NCBI GenBank assembly: GCA_044225565.1
Contig: JBGAIL010000096.1
Span: 1-18,062, forward strand
Direction of reading: 5' to 3'
Origin: CAVXAE01 sp044225565
GTDB taxonomy: Bacteria > Pseudomonadota > Gammaproteobacteria > Steroidobacterales > Steroidobacteraceae
DNA: 18,062 nucleotides
The notes under the pieces were generated by a model. The model had not been told where the DNA came from. It saw only the letters and a list, made by a program, of their open reading frames with translations, and searched no databases. The position numbers were made by a program, and so were the translations under genes. Shown here one piece after another: positions 7,323 through 14,576 of the stretch; the first letter of the stretch is position 1; every line of letters begins with the position of its first letter.

Positions 7323-8273
7323 TTATGCCTCTCTCTTGCGTAATGTCGGCGAGGCCGCGGCCCGCGCGGACTCGCCCCAGGGCACCGCACGCCCCAGCAG
7401 CTGCTCGAGCTCTGCCGTGTCGGCGGCAAAGAACTTCCACAGTTCTTCGCGAGACTGCGCGTCGAGCTGGTGCTTCGCGCCCGTGTTGGCGCGCTGCAGC
7501 AGGTCGCGCACCTTGCCGGTGAGCGACAAGGGCAGCACCTTGCGTGCGGCACTGGTGATGGGATTGGGCCGGGTGATGAGGTTCGCCACCCAGCGGGAGC
7601 GCGGCGCTCCGGAGCGGTTGAACGTGGAGTCGAGCTCCACCTTCACGCCAGGATCCACCTCCAGGAATGCGAAGATTTCCTCCACGGTGCGCTCGGGATC
7701 TCGCGTAAGGTCATCGAACAGCACGACCTTCACGCGATCGCGACCGAACTCATCCATGTACCGCTGCGTGCGGCGGGTGAAGAGCGAGCTTTCCGCATAG
7801 CGCCACATGGCGCTATAGCCGCGCTCGATGCGCTCCCGCTCGGCATGCAGCGCCTGCGGAAACGACAGGTCCTCGCGGGCATCCCGGACGAGGTGCATGT
7901 ACTGCGAGAACGCTTTCTGCACAGGATCCCGCAGCATCACGATGATCTTCGGTGCACCGAGCGCGCGCCGGATCTCGGGAGCCACCTCGTCCGCATAGTG
8001 GAAGTAGGATGGGGAGATGTCTCCGATCGCCTTCTCGCCACCCACATCCGCGAAATACGCGCGATAGCCTTCCAGCGTGCTGGAGCTGGTGGCGAGGATG
8101 CTGTCGTCACCCGGTCCGGCGACGAGCCGGCTCAGGTGCGGGAAGGAGAAGTAATGCAGCTCCTTGCGCTGCGGCAGGAACACCTGCGGATGCTGGCGCA
8201 GGTAGTGATAAAGCGAGGTGGTGCCGCACTTCGGCGCGCCGACGACCACGAAGTTCGGCAGGTCGCGCTTCAT
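7323..8273 (-). CDS. PAPS-dependent sulfotransferase (glycan-type)
   Basis: A 316-residue soluble protein of the sulfotransferase family related to heparan sulfate N-deacetylase/N-sulfotransferase domains. The 5'-phosphosulfate-binding loop is FVVVGAPKCGTTSLYHYLRQ (residues 8-27, K15 key), and the 3'-phosphate-binding segment is IIVMLRDPVQKAFSQYMHLV (110-129, with R115 and S123). Between them, LPQRKELHYF (33-42) and IGDISPSYFHYADEV are characteristic of this clade. It should transfer sulfate from PAPS to a sugar hydroxyl or amine. No PAPS-synthesis gene lies in the window. The ATG at 8271-8273 overlaps the stop of the upstream AlkP-like gene as ATGA; the frame remains open far upstream, but that extension is only a shadow of neighbouring genes and would precede the nucleotide-binding loop with unrelated sequence. 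A sulfated polysaccharide is the likely product. Confidence 0.94.
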   Translation of the reverse strand: MKRDLPNFVVVGAPKCGTTSLYHYLRQHPQVFLPQRKELHYFSFPHLSRLVAGPGDDSILATSSSTLEGYRAYFADVGGEKAIGDISPSYFHYADEVAPEIRRALGAPKIIVMLRDPVQKAFSQYMHLVRDAREDLSFPQALHAERERIERGYSAMWRYAESSLFTRRTQRYMDEFGRDRVKVVLFDDLTRDPERTVEEIFAFLEVDPGVKVELDSTFNRSGAPRSRWVANLITRPNPITSAARKVLPLSLTGKVRDLLQRANTGAKHQLDAQSREELWKFFAADTAELEQLLGRAVPWGESARAAASPTLRKREA

Positions 8274-9826
8274 TGCCAGGCCCGCCCTTCGAAGTGAGCG
8301 GGCACATCGACGCCGAGCGCCGAGAGCACCGTGGGCGCGATGTCGAGGATATGGCCTCCGTCGAGCGCGCTGCCGGCTGCGAGCGTTGGCCCACGGCCCA
8401 GCACGAACGCACAGGGCCGGTGATTGCCGGTGTAGAACGGCGAAATCGCGTAACCCGGCCCCTTGTCGATATGCCCGCTCGCAGGGCCCTGCAGCTGACT
8501 GATGACGCCAGCCGCCGCGTTCCAGTTGATCACGGCGTCGGGAAGGTCCTGGCGGCGAGGACCGGGATACACCTCGTCCATGGCGAGCACGCGGTCCGCC
8601 ACGCGCACGCCGTTGACCGGGTTCACGAGCTGTTTGAGCTCGCTCTGCAGCTGGCCCAGCAGGTCGGCATACTCCGCGCCGGCCGTGACGATGCCGCGAG
8701 GCTCGCGTCCCGCGAGGTTCACCCTGAAATAGCCTTCGTTCGAATTGGGGATGCAGAAGAGCCTCGAGCGGCTCCAGTCGATCCCCGAGTTCACCCATTT
8801 CATGCTCAGCTTGTACTTCACGCTGCGCGGCAGGCAGCGCGTGACGGACTGCCGCCAGCCGAGCGGCACCGCCTGGCGCAGGGTGGAGAGCAATCCTTTT
8901 TTCGGCGGCGGGGCCGCCTTGCCGCTGCCACCGCCCACGCTGCTGGAATGGAACCAATCCATGCGGTGCAGCATCTCCGGCATCAGATGGCAGCCCGAGG
9001 TGTTCGGGCCCATGCCGTCGCCGGAGGTGATCAGGATGGTGGTGCGGTCGTCCGCGGCATCCGCGATCTCGCCGATGGCGCGATCCACGGCCGTGTACAC
9101 ATCCCGCACCGGGCGGACGTTCGCGAGCGCTCCCGACGAGGGATGCACCGGATAGCCGTGGTCGTCGAGATGCCAGAGATAGTGGCCGGCGCCGTGCGGC
9201 TCGCCGAAGGTGACGAACAGGAAGTCCCAGTCGTGCTCGCTCATGAGCGAGCGCACGATGCGCGACTTCACCTGCGTGCCGGCGACCAGCTGGTCGCGGA
9301 AGGCGAGCGGCGCATCCGGCACTTTCACCAGGTTGCTGTGCTCGGGCGCCGGATAGGGGCCGAAGCGGCGCTTGATGTCGCTCAGCATGCCGGGCGGGCT
9401 CGAGCCCGGCTCGCCGAACCAGGTCCAGGTGCCGTACTCGAGCAGCTGCACGCCCTTGTAGCCGGGCAGCGGATAGTCCATGAACGCATCGAAAACGATG
9501 CACTTGCGGCCCGCGTCGTCGAGATGCTTCCAGAACGGAGGCCGCCCTGCCCGCTCCGGCAGCGTGCGGTGGATGTCCTGCTCGCCTGCGCGGATCTGGT
9601 ACGCGTGATACATGCCGTGCTGGCCCGGATTCGTGCCGGTATACAGCGACTGCCAGGCGGACACGTGCATGACTTCCGCCGTGGTGCCGAGCCGGCCCCA
9701 CGTGCCTTCGCGCCGCAGGCGCGCGAAATTCGGCATGTGGCCGTCCGCCATCCAGCCCTCGATCAGCTCGGCGTCCGCGCTGTCGAGGCCGATGAGCAGG
9801 ACGCGACGGCCTGGGTGTCCACTCAT
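8270..9826 (-). CDS. AlkP-superfamily phosphodiesterase/phosphomutase-like protein 1, atypical active site
   Basis: A 518-residue protein of the alkaline-phosphatase superfamily, in the type I phosphodiesterase/COG3379 group. The opening RRVLLIGLDSADAELIEGWM contains the first metal-ligand Asp (D15). The next block, TTAEVMHVSAWQSLYTGTNP, aligns by eye with the family's nucleophile loop, but the Thr/Ser nucleophile position is His54. Later, GEPHGAGHYLWH (H211, H215) stands where D-x3-H is usual, SGDGMG (D270) where SDHG is usual, and GNHRP (H469) matches the last metal-ligand His. The C-terminus has DIAPTVLSALGVDVPA, typical of the family. No signal peptide or membrane helix is visible, so it is probably cytoplasmic. 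Start and stop both overlap neighbours as ATGA. The substrate is unknown, and the altered site means phosphodiesterase activity should not be assumed. It is a clear paralogue of the protein at 10875-12392. Confidence 0.88.
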   Translation of the reverse strand: MSGHPGRRVLLIGLDSADAELIEGWMADGHMPNFARLRREGTWGRLGTTAEVMHVSAWQSLYTGTNPGQHGMYHAYQIRAGEQDIHRTLPERAGRPPFWKHLDDAGRKCIVFDAFMDYPLPGYKGVQLLEYGTWTWFGEPGSSPPGMLSDIKRRFGPYPAPEHSNLVKVPDAPLAFRDQLVAGTQVKSRIVRSLMSEHDWDFLFVTFGEPHGAGHYLWHLDDHGYPVHPSSGALANVRPVRDVYTAVDRAIGEIADAADDRTTILITSGDGMGPNTSGCHLMPEMLHRMDWFHSSSVGGGSGKAAPPPKKGLLSTLRQAVPLGWRQSVTRCLPRSVKYKLSMKWVNSGIDWSRSRLFCIPNSNEGYFRVNLAGREPRGIVTAGAEYADLLGQLQSELKQLVNPVNGVRVADRVLAMDEVYPGPRRQDLPDAVINWNAAAGVISQLQGPASGHIDKGPGYAISPFYTGNHRPCAFVLGRGPTLAAGSALDGGHILDIAPTVLSALGVDVPAHFEGRAWQ

Positions 9827-10854
9827 CTCGCGGGACCCGGCGAGTAGATTTCGGAGATGTCGACCGTGCGGCGCTCATGGTCGGAGCGCTTGCCCGCCTC
9901 GACCATTGCGACGGTCCAGATGTTGTCGTCGCCACGCGTCTCGGCGGATTGGCCACTGAGGACCGCATCGCGGAGGCTGTTGAGCAGCGTGGTGGTGCCG
10001 CCCTGCGGATACGGGCGCTCGTCGCCCTTCGGCACCTTGTCGTTGCGCATCGGGCGGAACCAGCGGCTGCCGCCGGGCCGGTAAGCGACGAACTTGCGGT
10101 TCGTCCAGAGCACGCCCTTCTCGCCCTCGATCCACAGCGAGAAACCGTAGCGCTGGGACAGCAGCGTGCCGATGTACTGCACGCGCACCGCGCCGAAGGC
10201 GATGGATGCTTCGGTATGCGCGCCGTGCTTGTAATCCGTCCACGGCGGATTCCAGACGCGCACGGCAATGGAATCCGGGCGCGAGCCGAAGAAGCCGCGC
10301 ATGCTGTCGAAATGGTGGCAGGCGATCTCCTGCAGCTGCGGGTACTCGATCTGGCCGAACCACGGGCCTTCCACGCGGCTCGGCTGCTTGCGCCGGTCGA
10401 TCATCACGGCGTTGTCGATGGTGCCGAGGAACTTCTCGTTGAGCAGCCGCTGGATCGTGCGCTCCGCGGGCCAGAAGCGGTAGTTCTCCGCGACGATCAC
10501 CTGCTTGCCGACCGCGCGCGCCTTCTCAAGCACGCGCCTGCCCTCTTCTACCGACGTAGCAAGCGGCTTCTCCACCATGACGGTGAGGCCTGCATCGAGG
10601 CACTGAATGCTCGTCGCCGCATGCGTGGACGACGGCGTGACGATGAGGGCGGCATCCGCCTTGACCTCACGCAGGGCCTGGTCCAGCGAGGAGAAATACT
10701 TGCAGCCCTCACCTGCGATGCCGCGGATGCGACCGCGCGCCGCCTCGTCGGGCTCGACGACCGCGACGCAGTCTACGTCCGGATGGCCTTTGACGAACTG
10801 CGCCCAGTGCAGGCCGCGGATGCCGGCGCCGATTTGAATGATCTTGATGCTCAC
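9823..10854 (-). CDS. Gfo/Idh/MocA-family NAD(P)-dependent oxidoreductase
   Basis: A 343-residue protein beginning VSIKIIQIGAGIRGLHWAQF. The Rossmann nucleotide-binding turn is IGAGIRG (8-14), VTPSSTHAA (72-80) follows, and the family signature EKP (95-97) sits in VMVEKPLATS. The second domain contains YPQLQEIACHHFDSMRGFFG (171-190), whose His-x-Asp arrangement matches the catalytic region. It probably oxidises or reduces a hydroxyl of a nucleotide sugar or free sugar, or removes an aminosugar modification. I chose the GTG at 10852-10854 because GAGGAG lies 9 nt upstream and the GxGxxG motif follows at once; the frame stays open further upstream but would overlap the preceding gene by over 360 nt. 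It lies between two paralogous AlkP-like genes, 20 nt after one and overlapping the other as ATGA, so the three probably act together. Confidence 0.93.
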   Translation of the reverse strand: MSIKIIQIGAGIRGLHWAQFVKGHPDVDCVAVVEPDEAARGRIRGIAGEGCKYFSSLDQALREVKADAALIVTPSSTHAATSIQCLDAGLTVMVEKPLATSVEEGRRVLEKARAVGKQVIVAENYRFWPAERTIQRLLNEKFLGTIDNAVMIDRRKQPSRVEGPWFGQIEYPQLQEIACHHFDSMRGFFGSRPDSIAVRVWNPPWTDYKHGAHTEASIAFGAVRVQYIGTLLSQRYGFSLWIEGEKGVLWTNRKFVAYRPGGSRWFRPMRNDKVPKGDERPYPQGGTTTLLNSLRDAVLSGQSAETRGDDNIWTVAMVEAGKRSDHERRTVDISEIYSPGPAR

Positions 10855-10874
10855 CGCGAACGACTCCTCGAACG

Positions 10875-12392
10875 TTAGGTCCCGGCCACTTCCGGCCAGG
10901 CTCGCCCGCGAACGTGCGCGGGCACTGCGACACCCAGGCGCGAGAGCACCGTGGGCGCGAGATCCATGATGTGTCCGGACTTCACTGGCGCCCCCGGCGA
11001 GACGCCCGGGCCTGCGGCAAGCGCGAAGCCGGGTCCCGCATGCGTACCGGGTCGCGGATCCGGGGATGGCTTGGAAAGCGTACCGACGCGTGGCGAGGTG
11101 ACGGCTTCGATGGGCCGCGCGGCGCGCCAGCTGACCAGGAGATCCGGTAGGTACGCGCGCCGATGCCCCGGGAAGGCGCGATCGACTCGGATGACCTCCC
11201 GCACGATGGGCTCGCCCGTGGCTGCATCGCGCAGCTGGCACAGCTCGCGCTCGATGTCATCGAGCAACGCTTCGTATTCCGCGCCGGGCTCGACGATGCC
11301 CAGCGGCTCCCGCCCCTTCAGATTCACGCGGATGCAGCCTTCGAGATCCGTGGGCAGGCAGTACGCCCGCGTGCGGGACCACTCGACATCAGCCATGTCC
11401 ACGCGCTGCGCGAGCTTGTCCCTCAAATGCGTAGGCAGCATGCGCGCCAGGCTCTTGCGGAATTCCTTCGGCAGCAGGTCCCGCAGTGCCTTCACCGGAT
11501 CGAAGCCTTTACGCTTCGCAGGCGCTGCGCCCGCCGCGGCGCCCGCCTGTGCGGCAGCCTGGCTGCTCATGAAGTATCCGAGCTTCTCCATGACGTCCGG
11601 CAGGAGATGCCAGCCCGCGTGGTTCGCGCCCACCGCGTCACCCGAAACGACCATGAACAGCGCATCATCGCCCGCCGCCTCGCGAATGCGGGCGATTCCG
11701 CGGTCCAGCGCCTGGTACACCTCGAGCATCCCGTCGGGCCAGCAATAGTGGCCCGCGACGTGCGTCTCGCCGTACACGGTGAACACCAGATTCCAGGGTT
11801 GCTGCTTCATGAGCCAGCAGGTGGCGCTGGTCTTCGCGTCGACCGCAGCGACGAGGCGTCTGCCGACGTCGCGCGGCTCGAGCGCCTTGAGCCCGAGGTC
11901 GTGCGCTTCGATGCCGAGCGGATACTCGCCGCACTCCTTGCGCAGCCGGGGCAGCGCGTCCTGCGGCACCGAGCCGCCTTCGAGATAGTGAGCCCAGCTC
12001 CCCCAGTCGTAGACGAACGTGCCGCCGAAGCCTTCCTCCGGATGCGAATAGGGTGGATCGAAAACCGTACAGCGGCGACCGGCCTCGTCCAGCACCTTCC
12101 AGAAGGTGGGACGGCCATAGAGACCAGGATGGAACCGCTGATAACCCTGCAGGCCGGGCGCCGGCTGGTGCGTGTAGTAGACGCCATGCTCGCCCGGAGG
12201 GGCACCCGTGTAGAGCGAGGGCCACGCGGAGATGTGCAGCTGCTCGGCCGTGGTCTCGAGCCATCGCCAGCATCCGCGGTCCGCGAGCTCCTTGATGGCA
12301 GGGAGGAGGCCCGCCTGCGCCCACTCGTGCACGCGCGGTCCGTCTCCGAGCTCGAGGCCCACGATGACGATCTTGCCGGCCGATGCGCTCAC
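10875..12392 (-). CDS. AlkP-superfamily phosphodiesterase/phosphomutase-like protein 2, more divergent active site
   Basis: A 505-residue paralogue of the 8270-9826 product, similar along its whole length. Shared blocks include TTAEQLHISAWPSLYTGAPP, GRPTFWKVLDEAGRRC, GETHVAGHYCW and RVNLKGREPLGIVEPGAEYE. His53 stands at the nucleophile position, H211 and H215 at the same residue numbers as in the paralogue, D252 in SGDAVG and H451 near the C-terminus. The first metal-ligand Asp is replaced by Glu14 (VGLELGD). An Ala/Gly-rich, then basic, linker (about 278-297) replaces a Gly/Pro/Lys linker in the paralogue. No signal peptide is visible. The start codon is GTG at 12390-12392, immediately after the TAA of the membrane-protein gene with no spacer, so coupled translation is likely. 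It could be an active enzyme with altered chemistry or a non-catalytic partner; the sequence does not decide. Confidence 0.87.
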   Translation of the reverse strand: MSASAGKIVIVGLELGDGPRVHEWAQAGLLPAIKELADRGCWRWLETTAEQLHISAWPSLYTGAPPGEHGVYYTHQPAPGLQGYQRFHPGLYGRPTFWKVLDEAGRRCTVFDPPYSHPEEGFGGTFVYDWGSWAHYLEGGSVPQDALPRLRKECGEYPLGIEAHDLGLKALEPRDVGRRLVAAVDAKTSATCWLMKQQPWNLVFTVYGETHVAGHYCWPDGMLEVYQALDRGIARIREAAGDDALFMVVSGDAVGANHAGWHLLPDVMEKLGYFMSSQAAAQAGAAAGAAPAKRKGFDPVKALRDLLPKEFRKSLARMLPTHLRDKLAQRVDMADVEWSRTRAYCLPTDLEGCIRVNLKGREPLGIVEPGAEYEALLDDIERELCQLRDAATGEPIVREVIRVDRAFPGHRRAYLPDLLVSWRAARPIEAVTSPRVGTLSKPSPDPRPGTHAGPGFALAAGPGVSPGAPVKSGHIMDLAPTVLSRLGVAVPAHVRGRAWPEVAGT

Positions 12393-12824
12393 TTATACCC
12401 AGCCCCGCACGATCACGACCGAAGCGCCGATGACACCCAGCGCGGCCAGCATGTCGAAGTAGATGGCGATGGGCGCGCGACGATGCCCGATGACGAACTG
12501 GTAGACGATCATCACGCCGACCAGGATCAGCTTGAGCGCGAGCGCATGGCCCATCACGCCCTCGAACGCCTCGCCCGAGAAGAGCTGCGGAAAGCCGATG
12601 CCGCGCACGCTCAGCATGTAGAGGCCGGTGGGGATCAGCACCGCGAGAGCGGGCCAGCCCAGCCCTCCGCGGTACAAGCTGCGCTCGCGCAGCAGCTCCG
12701 CCTCCTCGGGCGGTTGAATCTTCTTGAGCGCGGGGCCGATGACGAGCGACCACACGAACATGTGGCCCAGCCACAGACCCATGGCAAGGAGGTGCAGGCT
12801 GATGCAGATGCGATAGAGCGTCAC
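12393..12824 (-). CDS. Four-helix CopD/HemJ-like integral membrane protein 2
   Basis: A 143-residue protein with four predicted helices (about 5-30, 54-74, 90-113 and 119-140). Helix 1 reads ISLHLLAMGLWLGHMF with H11 and H21. Helix 3 carries K98 in ALALKLILVGVMIVYQF and helix 2 is preceded by LYRGGLGWPALAVL. This layout resembles the short CopD/DUF2269 and HemJ (protoporphyrinogen oxidase) families, which share a His in helix 1 and a Lys in helix 3; the diagnostic HemJ segment after helix 1 is not obvious, so I do not name it HemJ. It is a paralogue of the protein encoded just upstream (aligned LYR, H11-L-L, K98/K99 and the Arg-Gly near the C-terminus). The start is GTG at 12822-12824, 7 nt after the upstream stop. 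The function is unknown; metal, heme or quinone chemistry is possible from the fold. Confidence 0.85.
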   Translation of the reverse strand: MTLYRICISLHLLAMGLWLGHMFVWSLVIGPALKKIQPPEEAELLRERSLYRGGLGWPALAVLIPTGLYMLSVRGIGFPQLFSGEAFEGVMGHALALKLILVGVMIVYQFVIGHRRAPIAIYFDMLAALGVIGASVVIVRGWV

Positions 12825-12831
12825 GACCGGC

Positions 12832-13260
12832 CTAGCCTCTCAGCACCAGCCCCGACGCCACGATGGCGCCCAGGACCAGCAGCAGGTTCAAGCGGATCAG
12901 CGGCTCGGAAGGCCGGCGCGTCACCACCAGCTGGAAGAGCAGGATGAGCGCGAGGAGCGTCATCTTGGCCCACCACCACGCACCCATGGAGATGCCCCGG
13001 AACGAAAGGATGGCCACGCCGCTCGCCACGAGCACTGCGAGCACCGCCCATGTGACCCAGGGCAGCGCAAGGCGCAGCGAATAAGGAACGACGACATGCG
13101 GCCAGCGCGCGCCATTCACCACTTGCAGCAGGCGCTTCGTCTCCGCCGTATCGAAACGCTGCCGCAGCGCCACCAGCATGATGAACCAGAACAGGGCGAG
13201 GCCGACGAGGACGACGGCGAACAGCAGGTGCGCGAAAGAGAGCAGTCGATAGAGGTCCAT
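12832..13260 (-). CDS. Four-helix CopD/HemJ-like integral membrane protein 1
   Basis: A 142-residue protein with four predicted helices (about 5-32, 63-86, 96-114 and 120-140). The N-terminus MDLYRLLSFAHLLFAVVLVG places H11 in helix 1, and AKMTLLALILLFQLV places K99 in helix 3. The cytosol-facing loop RQRFDTAETKRLLQVVNGARW is charged. It is a paralogue of the next gene, so the pair probably arose by tandem duplication and may form a heterodimer. GGAGTGAGGT directly before the ATG provides a good ribosome site. It is the first gene after the 89-nt gap, so it may begin a separate transcription unit with the oxidoreductase and AlkP-like genes. CopD-like, DUF2269-like and HemJ-like are all reasonable labels; I cannot separate them by eye. 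Confidence 0.85.
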   Translation of the reverse strand: MDLYRLLSFAHLLFAVVLVGLALFWFIMLVALRQRFDTAETKRLLQVVNGARWPHVVVPYSLRLALPWVTWAVLAVLVASGVAILSFRGISMGAWWWAKMTLLALILLFQLVVTRRPSEPLIRLNLLLVLGAIVASGLVLRG

Positions 13261-13349
13261 ACCTCACTCCGAAAAGGGCTGCGCCAGCGTGCCGCGCATC
13301 GTGCGCCGACCGGATTCGGGCGGGACCCGGCAAGTTATCACGGCGATGT
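13261..13349. other. 89-nt intergenic gap inside the leftward gene run
   Basis: This is the only gap longer than 50 nt in the window. Its 3' end (minus-strand sense) holds the GGAGTGAGGT ribosome site of the membrane-protein gene. I see no convincing hairpin with a T-tract and no clear sigma-70 promoter: TTGCCG and GATAAC occur near the distal end but are not arranged as -35 and -10. It could hide a weak or alternative promoter that separates the glycosyltransferase pair from the membrane-protein/AlkP block. Confidence 0.4.
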
Positions 13350-14576
13350 TTATCGAGTCCACGCGCGGCCTCCTCCGCCTGCCGCCGCGAGCCGCGCCTC
13401 GCACAAGGACAGATATTGTCGTGCCGTGTCGGGCCAGGATGTGAGCCGCGTCCGCGCAGCGGCTGCGCCCATCTCCCGCAGCCGTTCCCGGCCTGGAAGC
13501 GCATCGAGAAATGCCTCCCACTGCCCTGCCTCGTTGGGGAACAGGAAACCGGTCTCGCCCTGGGCGACGAGGCTGCGGATGCGGCCGCTCGGCACGCTCG
13601 CGACTGCCCGACCGACGCTCAGGTACTCGGGGATCTTCATGGTGGAGTACCCCAGCTCTCCCGAGGAGAACGCGGCCGCGTCGTAAGGCGCGATGCACAG
13701 ATCGGCCGCCGAGATGTAAACGGGCACCTCGCGATGAGGCACGCGGCCGTGGAATATGGCGGCCGCTCCGCACTCGCGGGCGAGGGTTTCATATTCGATA
13801 CGGCGAGCGCCTTCGCCCACGACGTGAAGTTCCACGCCGGCGGGCTTTCTGCCGCCCATGGCACGGATGACCTGCTCGAGATCGTGAGTGCGATCCAGCA
13901 CGCCGACGTACAGGATCACCGCAGGCTGCGCGGAGATGCCGACGCGAGCACGCGCGATGGACTGCTCCATCGGATGGAAGAGCTCGCGGTCGACGCCTAG
14001 GTCCACCACGGCGACGCGCTCCTCGCTCACGCCCCAGAAGCGGACGATCTCCTTCTTCAGGAACTCCGTCTCGGCGATGACGAGCGGTGCCTTGCGCAAT
14101 GCGCGACCCGCCAGCCACCGGCCTGCCTCGAGCCGGATGCGCTTCATGATGCTGCTGCCCGCCGCGTGAGCGGGATTCACGACGATGTTCTCGATGGGCA
14201 CGCCGAGCTGCCCACGGCCGTTGCAGATGGAGGAGACGTAACCCGACAGCAGCCAGCTCTTCTCGAGCACGATGTCGAACGATGGAAGCTCACGTTGCGC
14301 GAAGCTTCGCACGTCGCGCAGGTAGCCGAAGAATTCGGCGTAACCGACGCCCTTCATGGCCGCATCGTCCACCGTGGCGGCGACGTGACCGGGCTGGATC
14401 TCCAGCACGCGCAGCCCCTCGGGCCGATGCTCCGCCACGCGCCGGAACGCAACAGTGACGTCCGCCCATTCACCGAGCGCCCGCGCCAGATTGATCACGT
14501 TGCGCGACGGCCCGACCGTGGACAGCAGATCGTGTCCGGGCACCACGTAGCAGATGGAAAGACGGCGGTTGCTCAT
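13350..14576 (-). CDS. GT4-like glycosyltransferase (C)
   Basis: A 408-residue GT-B fold protein. The N-terminus RRLSICYVVPGHDLLSTVGP and RNVINLARALGE (25-36) match the acceptor-binding domain. The donor-binding domain contains AVILYVGVLDRTHDLEQVIR (219-238) and VELHVVGEGARR (248-259). The motif region is STMKIPEYLSVGRAVASV, keeping the second Glu of the E-x7-E motif (E317) while the first Glu position is not standard. A glycine-rich, Arg-containing C-terminal tail ends the protein. It should act at the cytoplasmic face of the membrane; the sugar is unknown. The ATG overlaps the stop of the upstream GT4 gene as ATGA (14573-14576), implying that the two transferases are made together and may add successive sugars. 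It is followed by the 89-nt gap. Confidence 0.92.
   Translation of the reverse strand: MSNRRLSICYVVPGHDLLSTVGPSRNVINLARALGEWADVTVAFRRVAEHRPEGLRVLEIQPGHVAATVDDAAMKGVGYAEFFGYLRDVRSFAQRELPSFDIVLEKSWLLSGYVSSICNGRGQLGVPIENIVVNPAHAAGSSIMKRIRLEAGRWLAGRALRKAPLVIAETEFLKKEIVRFWGVSEERVAVVDLGVDRELFHPMEQSIARARVGISAQPAVILYVGVLDRTHDLEQVIRAMGGRKPAGVELHVVGEGARRIEYETLARECGAAAIFHGRVPHREVPVYISAADLCIAPYDAAAFSSGELGYSTMKIPEYLSVGRAVASVPSGRIRSLVAQGETGFLFPNEAGQWEAFLDALPGRERLREMGAAAARTRLTSWPDTARQYLSLCEARLAAAGGGGRAWTR

Noticed and set aside
4466..7522. 1018-codon open frame on the plus strand
   Set aside because: It lies antisense to the glycosyltransferase and amidotransferase genes, its product is low-complexity (His/Arg/Glu/Ala-rich) with no recognisable domain, and such frames are common opposite GC-rich genes.
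7319..7552. Upstream extension of the amidotransferase by 78 codons
   Set aside because: It would bury the Cys2 nucleophile, which must be N-terminal, and it overlaps the sulfotransferase.
8274..10268. Upstream extension of the sulfotransferase frame (minus strand) to 981 residues
   Set aside because: The extra 665 residues are out of frame with the AlkP-like and oxidoreductase genes they overlap, are Arg/Ala-rich without domains, and the PAPS loop follows directly after the ATG at 8273.
10855..11241. Upstream extension of the oxidoreductase by 129 codons
   Set aside because: It overlaps the AlkP-like protein 2 gene; the GTG at 10854 has a good ribosome site and is followed at once by the nucleotide-binding motif.
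8270..12392. Sulfatase identity for the two AlkP-like proteins, prompted by the sulfotransferase next door
   Set aside because: Neither has the C/S-x-P-x-R motif needed for formylglycine formation; the C-terminal blocks match phosphodiesterase/COG3379 proteins.
12393..13260. Naming the small membrane proteins HemJ
   Set aside because: Length, helix number, His in helix 1 and Lys in helix 3 fit, but the segment after helix 1 lacks the expected motif and the context is not heme synthesis.
13261..13349. Intrinsic terminator or sigma-70 promoter in the gap
   Set aside because: GC-rich partial inverted repeats occur but no T-tract follows, and no properly spaced -35/-10 pair was found.
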